Source: Nitrospirota bacterium (GTDB taxonomy: Bacteria; Nitrospirota; Thermodesulfovibrionia; Thermodesulfovibrionales; JdFR-86). From it: DNA of 43,867 nucleotides. The notes below the pieces were generated by a model, which was given only the letters and a program-made list of their open reading frames with translations, had not been told where the DNA came from and made no database searches. Positions within the stretch are counted from its first letter, which is position 1. Each line of letters begins with the position of its first letter. This document shows positions 23,096-30,742 of the stretch, piece by piece. The position numbers and the translations under genes were made by a program. Location of the stretch: contig JARRLN010000005.1 of NCBI GenBank assembly GCA_037386965.1, forward strand, positions 1 to 43,867. Reading direction: 5' to 3'.

Positions 23096-24181
23096 TCATC
23101 GGGGCTCGATGAAGCACTGGGGGTCTTCCGAGAGGTAGTCGGCCCTGCCCAGGGCGGCGGAGTAGGCATAGGCTATGGCCCTGCATCCTCGGCAGGTGGC
23201 CCAGTGCTGGCACCGGCCGCATTTTCCACCGTACCGGTCCTTCTCCCTCAGGTCGCGGAGCACGGGGGACGAAGCCCATATTTCGCGAAGCGAATCCGAC
23301 CGCACGTTGCCCAGCGGGACGGGGAGCCGCCTGCACGGGGTGACCGTGCCCTCGGAAAGGAGCGTCAGTCCCGACACGCCCGCCGCGCACCCCCCGAAGG
23401 CGGTGCACCCGTGCTCGTCGGAGAAATGCGCGTCCATCTGTGCCGCCACGGGGTCCCCGGTCACAATCTCAAGCCCCGGGACCCGGGCCGAGAGAAGGGA
23501 CCTGTAGATTTCGGCCACTCTTTCCTTCTCAAGCATGTCCCCGATGAGGACTTCTCCCGCACCCCACGGCACCAGCCGGGAAAAACCCAAACGGTGCACG
23601 CCCACGGCCCCGGCCAGGGCCACAAGGTCCGGGACCCCCTCGGCGTTGAGCCGGGAAAGGGTTGCGTTCAGCGTCGTCCGCAGTCCCTGCTTCAGGAGGT
23701 TCTCCACCCCCCTCATTGCCCGGAGAAAGCTCCCCTTCCCCCTGATGGCCTCGTGGATGTGGGAAGGTCCCTCCAGGCTCACCTGCACGCCCCTCACCCC
23801 CAAGTCGGCGAGTCTCCGGGCCTTTTCTCCGTCAATCAGGGTGCCGTTGCTCAGAAGATACACCTCGAACCCGCGCGAGCGCATCTCTCCGAGCGCCTCG
23901 AACAGGTCCTCTCGCAGGAAAGGCTCCCCTCCGGTGACGGTGAAGCTCGGGGAGAAGGCTATCTCGTAGGCCTCGGACCACTGGTGAAAAAGAGAGGCGG
24001 CCTCCTCGATGACCTCACGGATTTCCTCGAGGGAAGGCTCCTCCTTCTTTCCGCCGGTTTGGTAGCAGTGCCTGCACCGGAGGTTGCAGCGCTCCGTGAG
24101 GTGCCACTGAATGAAGAAATCGAAGGCCGCCTCTGTTCTGGTTGCCGGACCGGCAACGTTCAGCTCTTTCAGGACTTTCAC
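23096..24181 (-). CDS. Radical SAM/SPASM enzyme, possible peptide maturase
   Basis: 361 aa from GTG 24181, whose GTGA overlaps the stop of the tiny upstream gene. Radical SAM cluster motif CNLRCRHCY (C32, C36, C39) within WHLTERCNLRCRHCYQTGG; SAM-binding GGEPFLREDL; C-terminal SPASM region with Cys in EHGCTAFGGCAAG, VTPCRRLPV, GGKCGRCQHWATCRGCRA and EDPQC, enough for two auxiliary 4Fe-4S clusters. Relatives include AhbD/NirJ heme-pathway enzymes and RiPP maturases such as PqqE. Coupling to a 34-residue gene favours peptide modification; no heme-pathway neighbours are present. The same frame continues upstream to 24313, but the coupled GTG explains the overlap better. Confidence 0.9.
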   Translation of the reverse strand: MKVLKELNVAGPATRTEAAFDFFIQWHLTERCNLRCRHCYQTGGKKEEPSLEEIREVIEEAASLFHQWSEAYEIAFSPSFTVTGGEPFLREDLFEALGEMRSRGFEVYLLSNGTLIDGEKARRLADLGVRGVQVSLEGPSHIHEAIRGKGSFLRAMRGVENLLKQGLRTTLNATLSRLNAEGVPDLVALAGAVGVHRLGFSRLVPWGAGEVLIGDMLEKERVAEIYRSLLSARVPGLEIVTGDPVAAQMDAHFSDEHGCTAFGGCAAGVSGLTLLSEGTVTPCRRLPVPLGNVRSDSLREIWASSPVLRDLREKDRYGGKCGRCQHWATCRGCRAIAYAYSAALGRADYLSEDPQCFIEPR

Positions 24182-24282
24182 TTCTGGCACAACCGGGCGG
24201 GGTTTTCCTTTACCAAGCGCTTCAGCCCCTTCCAGAACGCTTCCTCCCGCCGGGAGGCTTCCTTGCTCAACGGCTTTTTCAT
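24178..24282 (-). CDS. 34-residue peptide gene coupled to the SPASM enzyme (candidate RiPP precursor)
   Basis: 34 aa, starting MKKPLSKEASRREEAFW and ending ENPARLCQK. It has the best Shine-Dalgarno in this region (AAGGAGGTGA, 6 nt before ATG). Its TGA overlaps the GTG of the radical SAM gene. The peptide is basic and helical-looking, with one Trp (17) and one Cys (32) near the C-terminus, both plausible targets for radical chemistry. No known precursor family was recognised. Alternative: a leader peptide that only couples translation. Confidence 0.65.
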   Translation of the reverse strand: MKKPLSKEASRREEAFWKGLKRLVKENPARLCQK

Positions 24283-24324
24283 CCCTGTCACCTCCTTTCG
24301 TGCATACGTGCACCCCCTAGATTG

Positions 24325-24352
24325 ATTCTACCTATAACCGAATCATTGTCAA
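24325..24352 (-). promoter_or_regulatory. Sigma-70 promoter with operator-like inverted repeat
   Basis: On the minus strand TTGACA (24352-24347), 16 bp, TAGAAT (24330-24325). The inverted repeat TGATTC-N11-GAATCA (24323-24345) overlaps the -10 and spacer, and ATTGATT/AATCAAT flank it. The leader also holds GTGCA-N4-TGCAC (24300-24313) just upstream of the ribosome site. A dedicated repressor or MerR-type activator is plausible. Confidence 0.65.
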
Positions 24353-24409
24353 TCAATATTTTCTATGAATAGCTGGAGAATGAGGGAATCGGCAGTGCTC
24401 GGAAAGAGG

Positions 24410-24446
24410 CATCTTCGCCCCTGAGAGGCACGGGCGGGGCGAGATG
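24410..24446 (-). terminator. GC-rich hairpin downstream of the ClC-CBS gene
   Basis: CATCTTCGCCCC pairs with GGGGCGAGATG with one bulge. It lies 50-87 nt after the ClC stop codon. The minus-strand flank ends in CTCTTTCC, a weak T tract, so termination is plausible. Nothing else was seen in 24353-24496. Confidence 0.4.
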
Positions 24447-24496
24447 CGGATGACGGGTGCCGGGGAGGGGGCTTTGCCGGCCGTACGGAGGATTTT

Positions 24497-26239
24497 TCAG
24501 AATTTCTCCCGTTCCCTCTTGAGGACCTCCTTCTTGTAGGCCGCGATGACGTCCATGCGCCTGAGCATGCCGATCACCTTGCGGCTGTCGTCCCCGGAGA
24601 CGACGGGGATTTCCTCGATGTCCTTCACCGCGAAGTTCTCCATGGCCGTATTCAGGTCGTCCTCGGGCCTCAGGGTGATGACGTCTTCCGTGGCCAGCTC
24701 GCCGGCCTTGACGATGCCCTTCACTTTCTCCTCGAAAAGCACGGGCCTGACGTCCTGGATGGAGAGGATGCCCACCATCTTGTCCCCGGTGTCCACCACG
24801 GGGATGTAGAAGCGCTCCCGCTGGACCATGACGTTGACCAGCGCGGAGAGGGATTTGTCCTCGCGGATGCGGACCACGTCCCGGTTCATCACGTCCTTCA
24901 CCTTTATGCGGCCCATGATGGCCACTTCCTGTCCCGCGTGGATGTTGATGCCGCGGCGCGTCAGCTCCACGGTGTCTATGGAATCCTCATCGATGCGGCG
25001 GGCCAGGAGGGTGCCGATGATGGCGGACATCATCACGGGCACGATGATCTGGTAATTGCCGGTCATTTCGAAAAGCAGAAAGATGCCCGTCAGGGGGGCG
25101 TGGGTGGCGGCGGCCAGGAAGGCGCCGAGGCCCACGGTGGCGTAAGCCCCCGAGGAGGCCGTCACCTGCGGGAAAAGCCAGTGGACCACATAGCCGAATC
25201 CCCCTCCCGCCATGGCCCCTATGAACAGGGCCGGTGCGAACACTCCCCCCGTGCCGCCGGAGCCCAGGGTGACCGAGGTCGCCAGAATCTTCAAAAACAC
25301 CAGCACAATGATTGTGGCCGCGGCTACGTTGCCCGCCAGGGTCTGCTCGATGAAGGAATAGCCGTCGCTCAGCACTTGGGGAAAGAGCACTCCTATCGAG
25401 CCCACGATGAAGGCGCCCACCACCGGCCTTACGAGCGGGGGGATGCGAGAGTTCCGGAACGCGTCCTTGACCTTGTAAAAGACCCTGATGTACAGAACGG
25501 CCAGCACGCCCACCACGAGGCCCAGGACCATGTACAGGGGTATCTCATAGGCGCTCACCAGGTTGTACTTGGGGACCGCGAAGGCCGGGTTCGCCCCGTA
25601 GTACGCCCGGGAGACCACCGTTGCGATGCCCGAAGAGATGACGATGGCGGCGAAGGAGGTGAGCTCGTAGTTGCCCAGCAGGACGATTTCCATGGCGAAC
25701 ATGACCCCGGCTATGGGGGCGTTGAAGGTGGCCGCTATGGCCCCCGCCGAGCCGGCCGCGACGAGGAGCTTGAGGCGGTTTCCCGATACCTTGAAAAACT
25801 GTCCCATGACCGACCCTATGGTGCCTCCCACGGTGGCGATGGGCCCCTCCACCCCTGCCGAGCCGCCCGTCCCTATGGTCAGGGCGGCCCCGACCGTCTT
25901 GAGCACGATGGCGCGGGCCTTGAGAATGCTTCCCTTGAGGTTTACGGTCTCCAGGAACCGGTGGAAGGTGTAGCCGTAGATGTCGCCCGGAAACTTGTAG
26001 GCCAGCGGGATGAGCAGCAGGACGCCGGCCATGGGAAGAAGCGGAAGAAGAAGTCGTCTGAAGCCCCCGTCGTGCACTCCCAGCAGGTGGCCGCCGGCAA
26101 CGAAGACGTTGTCGAAGATGAACAGCATGCTGGAGCGAAAGACGATGTTCGCGGCCCCCGCCAATGCCCCCACGAAGACGGACATGACGATGAGCGTCGT
26201 ATGCCTATCTTTCAGAATACGCCGCATGCGCCAAACCAC
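24497..26239 (-). CDS. ClC-family chloride channel/antiporter with CBS pair
   Basis: 580 aa. ClC membrane domain (about 10-430) with selectivity-filter segments GTGGSAGVEGPIATVGG (carrying the gating Glu) and GSGGTGGVFAPALFIG, then two CBS domains (about 445-575: VKDVMNRDVVRIREDKSL and ATEDVITLRPEDDLN) that usually sense adenine nucleotides. Moves chloride or other anions across the inner membrane. GTG 26239 sits 2 nt after TATCAT, so the in-frame ATG 26227 may be the real start. It lies 51 bp after another, dissimilar ClC gene of the same strand. Confidence 0.94.
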   Translation of the reverse strand: MVWRMRRILKDRHTTLIVMSVFVGALAGAANIVFRSSMLFIFDNVFVAGGHLLGVHDGGFRRLLLPLLPMAGVLLLIPLAYKFPGDIYGYTFHRFLETVNLKGSILKARAIVLKTVGAALTIGTGGSAGVEGPIATVGGTIGSVMGQFFKVSGNRLKLLVAAGSAGAIAATFNAPIAGVMFAMEIVLLGNYELTSFAAIVISSGIATVVSRAYYGANPAFAVPKYNLVSAYEIPLYMVLGLVVGVLAVLYIRVFYKVKDAFRNSRIPPLVRPVVGAFIVGSIGVLFPQVLSDGYSFIEQTLAGNVAAATIIVLVFLKILATSVTLGSGGTGGVFAPALFIGAMAGGGFGYVVHWLFPQVTASSGAYATVGLGAFLAAATHAPLTGIFLLFEMTGNYQIIVPVMMSAIIGTLLARRIDEDSIDTVELTRRGINIHAGQEVAIMGRIKVKDVMNRDVVRIREDKSLSALVNVMVQRERFYIPVVDTGDKMVGILSIQDVRPVLFEEKVKGIVKAGELATEDVITLRPEDDLNTAMENFAVKDIEEIPVVSGDDSRKVIGMLRRMDVIAAYKKEVLKREREKF

Positions 26240-26290
26240 TTATGATAGCATGTTTGGAGCACAAGACGAGAAGCGGCGGGAGAAGGGAGC

Positions 26291-27676
26291 CTACTTTTCC
26301 CTCTTTTTCAAGGACCTTTCCACCCAGTTTATCAGTGCGATGATCTTCCCGGTCACGCTCCTGCTGCGGGGGTTGAACACCGCGCCCTTTATCTCTTCCA
26401 TGGTCTTGCCGCTTTCTATGACCAGCGTGGGCGACTTGGTGACGGCCAGGACCTGGCTCGGATAGACGCTGCGATGGCCGGTTATGAGATAGCTGATGAC
26501 GCAGGCCAGGGCGGCGTACGGGGTGACCTGGGGGCCGAAAAACTCGGCCGCCATGATGCTCGCCGATATGGGCGTATTGGCCGCTCCGGCCAGAAGGCTC
26601 ACCATGCCGATGGCCGAGAAAAGCTGGGGGTCCAGGCCGGTGAGCATGGCGTACAGGCTGCCTGCGGTGGCCCCGACAAAAAATATGGGCGTGACGATGC
26701 CCCCGCTTCCGCCGAAGCTCAGCGTGACCGACGTGAAGACGATCTTGAAGAAGAAGGCCGCCGCGGGAACGTGCGCCCCCGCCAGGGCGTCCTCGATGGT
26801 GTCCAGGCCCAGGCCGAGGTACCGCGTCCCCAGGACGAGGCTTGCCAGGGCCAGCGCCCCTCCGCCTATGAGGGCCCGCACCGGCATCCCCCACGGAAGC
26901 CCGCTGCTGAGCTTCTCGAACCTCTTGAGCACCTCGATGAGCAGAAAGGAGCAGAAGCCAAAGACGATGCCCGCGATGCAGACCTCGACGAAGTAAAGCC
27001 CGCTGAAGGCCGGCACGGCGGGGATGGCCCGCTCGAAATACGTGATGCCCAGGGACGTGGAGACCTCGTAGCTCAGGATTCCCGCCACGAAGGACGGAAA
27101 CAGCACGTCGTAAAGGATGCTTCCGACGAAGAGCACCTCCACGCCGAAGATGGCCCCGGCTATGGGCGTACCGAAGACCGAGGCAAACCCCGCGCTGATG
27201 CCGCAGATGACCAGCTTGCGCCGGTCCCGGGCGTCGAAGCGCAGCAGGGTGGAGAAACTGGAAGCGATGCCCCCGCCGATCTGGGCGCAGGGCCCTTCCT
27301 TGCCGGCCGCCCCGCCGAGGGCTATGGTGAAGATGGTGGCGACGAACTTTATCGGAGCGACCAGCGGCTCTATCCTGGCGGCCCGTGTGTGGATGGCCTC
27401 GATTATCTTCTCGGTGCCGTGGCCCTCGGCCTCCGGAGCGAGGTCCTTGATCACGAGGGCGCTCAACATCATCCCCAGGGGGAGGAAGAGGAAAAAATAG
27501 TGGAAGCGGCCCGCGGCGTCCGAGGCGTAACCCAGCGCCAAGAGGAACACGCTCGTCGAGAGGCCGACGCCAGCCCCCGTGATGGAGGCCAGGACGAACC
27601 ACTTGACGACGCTGATGAAAAGGATGGACTCTTCCAGGAACCGGCCGCCTGACCTTCTTTCTTCCTGGTTATCCAT
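26291..27676 (-). CDS. ClC-family chloride channel (no CBS domain)
   Basis: 461 aa from ATG 27676. Filter segments GGAAGKEGPCAQIGGG (gating Glu present) and GGSGGIVTPIFFVG, where Ile-Val-Thr-Pro replaces the usual Gly-x-Phe-x-Pro. No CBS domain; a short cytoplasmic tail ends KKREK. The missing Phe of the second filter loop suggests altered anion preference relative to its CBS-bearing neighbour. TGATATACT (27682-27690) ends 5 nt before the ATG, so the message is probably leaderless. Likely co-transcribed with the next ClC gene. Confidence 0.93.
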   Translation of the reverse strand: MDNQEERRSGGRFLEESILFISVVKWFVLASITGAGVGLSTSVFLLALGYASDAAGRFHYFFLFLPLGMMLSALVIKDLAPEAEGHGTEKIIEAIHTRAARIEPLVAPIKFVATIFTIALGGAAGKEGPCAQIGGGIASSFSTLLRFDARDRRKLVICGISAGFASVFGTPIAGAIFGVEVLFVGSILYDVLFPSFVAGILSYEVSTSLGITYFERAIPAVPAFSGLYFVEVCIAGIVFGFCSFLLIEVLKRFEKLSSGLPWGMPVRALIGGGALALASLVLGTRYLGLGLDTIEDALAGAHVPAAAFFFKIVFTSVTLSFGGSGGIVTPIFFVGATAGSLYAMLTGLDPQLFSAIGMVSLLAGAANTPISASIMAAEFFGPQVTPYAALACVISYLITGHRSVYPSQVLAVTKSPTLVIESGKTMEEIKGAVFNPRSRSVTGKIIALINWVERSLKKREK

Positions 27677-27681
27677 AGGAG

Positions 27682-27690
27682 AGTATATCA
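27682..27690 (-). promoter_or_regulatory. Extended -10 (TGATATACT), likely leaderless transcript
   Basis: On the minus strand the hexamer ends 5 nt before ATG 27676, and there is no Shine-Dalgarno. Confidence 0.55.
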
Positions 27691-27724
27691 ATTTCCGGCG
27701 GAAAGATACACGCCGGGCGCGGCC

Positions 27725-30700
27725 TCAGAATGCCTTCTCGAGAAGGGCCGCGGGAAAATGGGCGAAGGCGTCCCGCACGGAGAGGGCGCGGCTTCCCCGG
27801 TGGCGCACCACCCGCACGGTCTCCCCCGTCAGGACGTTCAGAAAGCGCGCGGGCGCGCCCGTGTCCTCAAGGACGATATGCGTATCCTTCCAGACCTCTC
27901 CGAGGGGCTCCTGGTCCTCCCCGACGAGGCCTCCGAGGAAACGCGGAACGGCGGCGATGCACGAGGAGCCGTCGAGCCGGCGCTCGAAGGCCACCACCCT
28001 GCCCTCCTGTTCTCCGGCCGCCCGCAGCGGAATGTACTGGCCGCCCTCAAAGAGCTGCCTGCGCGCCCTCCGGTAATTGAGCGCCTTATACGTGAGGTAG
28101 AGCTTCACCCTCCCGTCTTCCTTGGCCGAAAGGAGCTCCCGCACCAGGCCCGCGCCTTGCCGCTCGCTCTCCCGCCCGAGGAGCTCCGCCAGCATGGCCT
28201 CGGCCTTGCCGTAATCCACGGGCCTGCGATTGTCGGGGTCCACGAGGGTGAGGTTCCAGAGCTCGCTGCCCTGGTAGAAGTCGGGTACGCCCGGGGAGGC
28301 GACCTTCAGGAGCACCTGTGCGAGGGAGGTGTAGATGCCGAACGTGGAGATTTTCCTCTGCCACCGGAGGAAGCTCCCGAGGAAGCGTTCGGAGCCCAGG
28401 ACCGCCTCGACGAAGTTCGTGACCGCCTCTTCGTACTCGGGGTCCGGGTTTATCCAGCTGGTGTTCTCCTTGCCCTCGCGGACGGCCTTGAGCATGTAGC
28501 CCTTGATGCGTTCGGTGAAGTCCTTCTTTCCCTCCTCGTCCATGGGGAGCATGGGCCAGGCGCCCACCAGGCTCTGGTAGAGCAGGTACTCGTCGTTTCT
28601 GTCCGGGGCCAGCAGGCCGCCCTCCACGGTGGCCTTGAACTCCTGGTTCATCTCGGCCCATTGCAGGGTAAGGGCTCTCCACTCCTCCGGGAATTCCGAG
28701 ATCACATGGATGCGGGCGCGGACGTCTTCGCTCCGCTTGGAGTCGTGGGTGGAGGTGGTCACCATCGTGGTGGGCCAGCGCTTGCACATCTCGGTGTTGC
28801 GGCCGTGGAAGGCCTCCAGCGTCGTCCCGAAACGGTCGGGGTTTCCACCGACCTCGTTCAGGGAGACCAGGCGGTTGTAATCGTAGAATACCGTGTCCTC
28901 CAGGCCCTTTGCCATCACGGGGCCGGTTATCTGCTGAAACTTCATGGTGAACTCAAGCCACCGTCTGCGGGTCTGCTCGTCCATGCGTACGTCGCGGAGG
29001 ATGAGCACGTCGTGGAGAAAGGCAAAGACCTGCGGGCTCAGGTCCTTCCGCCTTCTGCGCGCCTTGCCGATGGCCTGCTCTATGTACTTCAGGTCCTGGT
29101 CGCTCACTCCCGCCTCGTCGATGTAGGTCCTGTAGACCGGGAAGTTGGCGATGACCTCCACGATGGCATGGGTGAGGCTGTTCCGGGTGAAATCCCTGAA
29201 ACGGCGGTCCTGCTCGGCGAGCCGGCTCAGCCAGTGCCCCAGCACGTTTATCTCACTGGCCATGGAGCTTTCCATGATGAGCTTCTTCTTTTCCCGCAGA
29301 AGCTCCGCAAAGTCCCGTCTTCTGCCGGTGAAAAGCTCATAGGTGGCCGTGAGGAGGTCGGCGTTGGCGCCCTCGACGAAGATGCCGCCCACCGAGTTCA
29401 TAAAGACATACCCGGTGGTCCCGAAGATCGGCCAGTCGTAGGGGAGACTCTCGCTTTCCATGAGGATTTTTTCCCCGACGACATAGAAGGGCTGCTCGAG
29501 GACCGCGTCGACCTCCCTTTCGGAGGCGTAGAGCTCTCTGACTCTCGCTTCGCCGGCGGGGTCTTCCCTTCCTGCGCCCTCCTCCCGGGCGCAGAGGGCG
29601 GCAAAGCACTCCTCCTGGAGACGCCTGAAATAGGCCCTGGGGCTGCTGAGGCCGTCGGGATGGTCTACCCTGAGCCCGGTGACCTTTCCTTCCCGCACGT
29701 GCCTGAGGACCATCCGGTGCGTGACGAGGAAGACCTCCGGGTCCTCGGTCCTGATGGCGGCAAGGTCGTTTATGTCGAAAAACCTCCGGTAGTTGATCTC
29801 CTCGGTGGCCACCTGCCAGAACGACAGGCGGTAGACCTGGGCGGAGAGGAGCTCATCGAGCAGGTCGAAGCTCTCCGAGACGTGCCGGGTCCCGTTGAAC
29901 TTCTCGATGTTTTCGGCCAGGAACGTCCGGAACGCGGGGCTTTCTTCGTCGAGGGTTTGCAGGCGCCGTTTGATTATCTCCTTCTCCCTGAGCCTCTCGG
30001 CGACCCTTTCCGGGTCGGTCTCGGTGGGCCGGGGGAGGTGCCGGAGGGCCGTAATGATGCTCAGGAGCTCGATGACGTGGGGGTCGTCCTCTCCCTGTTT
30101 CTCCTGAAACTCCTCCATGCGGTGCGTGAGAATGCGGTCATAGGTGCAGGGGTCCACGGGCAGCGTGTTGTCGTAGTAAGTGACGAAGAAGGCGCCGTCC
30201 TCGAACGTCAGCCGAAGCTCCTGGTTCTCCAGGACGCTGCCGTACTGGTCGCCGAGAATAGGCAGGATGACCTTGTCCTCGAGCTTTTCCGGGACCGGCT
30301 TCCAGTCTATGTCGAAGAAGCCGGCATACGGGGAGCTCTGTCCGTTCTCCAGGACGTCGTTCCACCACGCGTTCTGGCTGGCACCGATGCTCATGTGGTT
30401 GGGAACGATGTCCATGATGAGACCCATCCCGTGCTCCTCAAGAGCCCGGATGAACTCTGCGAACGCCTCCTCTCCCCCGAGTTCGGGGTTCAGGGTGGTG
30501 GGGTCCGTGACGTCATAGCCGTGGAGGCTTCCTTTCTGCGCCGTGAAGTACGGGGAGGAATAGATGTCGGTAATGCCCAGCTTGCTCAGGTAGGGCAGGA
30601 CACCCCTGGCCTGCTCGAAGGTGAAGCCGGCGTTGAACTGCATCCGATACGTGGAAACGGGCACCCGTGCGGGAAGGCGCGCCGTCACGCGCCGGAAGGC

Positions 30701-30742
30701 CTCCTGAATGTGCTTCTCCCTGGCGTCTCCGATGCTTTTCAT
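27725..30742 (-). CDS. treY: Maltooligosyl trehalose synthase
   Basis: 1005 aa GH13 enzyme that turns the reducing-end alpha-1,4 bond of maltooligosaccharides into alpha,alpha-1,1, producing maltooligosyl-trehalose. Motifs: [20 protein letters not shown] (TreY N-terminus), [19 protein letters not shown] (nucleophile Asp), [11 protein letters not shown] (acid/base Glu) and [15 protein letters not shown]. It is at the upper end of the family length. ATG 30742 directly abuts the GH57 stop (no gap). Works with treZ in the same cluster to release free trehalose from glycogen-like glucans. Confidence 0.96.
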   Translation of the reverse strand: MKSIGDAREKHIQEAFRRVTARLPARVPVSTYRMQFNAGFTFEQARGVLPYLSKLGITDIYSSPYFTAQKGSLHGYDVTDPTTLNPELGGEEAFAEFIRALEEHGMGLIMDIVPNHMSIGASQNAWWNDVLENGQSSPYAGFFDIDWKPVPEKLEDKVILPILGDQYGSVLENQELRLTFEDGAFFVTYYDNTLPVDPCTYDRILTHRMEEFQEKQGEDDPHVIELLSIITALRHLPRPTETDPERVAERLREKEIIKRRLQTLDEESPAFRTFLAENIEKFNGTRHVSESFDLLDELLSAQVYRLSFWQVATEEINYRRFFDINDLAAIRTEDPEVFLVTHRMVLRHVREGKVTGLRVDHPDGLSSPRAYFRRLQEECFAALCAREEGAGREDPAGEARVRELYASEREVDAVLEQPFYVVGEKILMESESLPYDWPIFGTTGYVFMNSVGGIFVEGANADLLTATYELFTGRRRDFAELLREKKKLIMESSMASEINVLGHWLSRLAEQDRRFRDFTRNSLTHAIVEVIANFPVYRTYIDEAGVSDQDLKYIEQAIGKARRRRKDLSPQVFAFLHDVLILRDVRMDEQTRRRWLEFTMKFQQITGPVMAKGLEDTVFYDYNRLVSLNEVGGNPDRFGTTLEAFHGRNTEMCKRWPTTMVTTSTHDSKRSEDVRARIHVISEFPEEWRALTLQWAEMNQEFKATVEGGLLAPDRNDEYLLYQSLVGAWPMLPMDEEGKKDFTERIKGYMLKAVREGKENTSWINPDPEYEEAVTNFVEAVLGSERFLGSFLRWQRKISTFGIYTSLAQVLLKVASPGVPDFYQGSELWNLTLVDPDNRRPVDYGKAEAMLAELLGRESERQGAGLVRELLSAKEDGRVKLYLTYKALNYRRARRQLFEGGQYIPLRAAGEQEGRVVAFERRLDGSSCIAAVPRFLGGLVGEDQEPLGEVWKDTHIVLEDTGAPARFLNVLTGETVRVVRHRGSRALSVRDAFAHFPAALLEKAF

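Noticed and set aside
24178-24180. TGA of the 34-residue peptide as a second selenocysteine codon
   Set aside because: Reading through would add only three residues before another stop, and I see no SECIS-like hairpin at the right distance; the TGA simply overlaps the GTG of the next gene.
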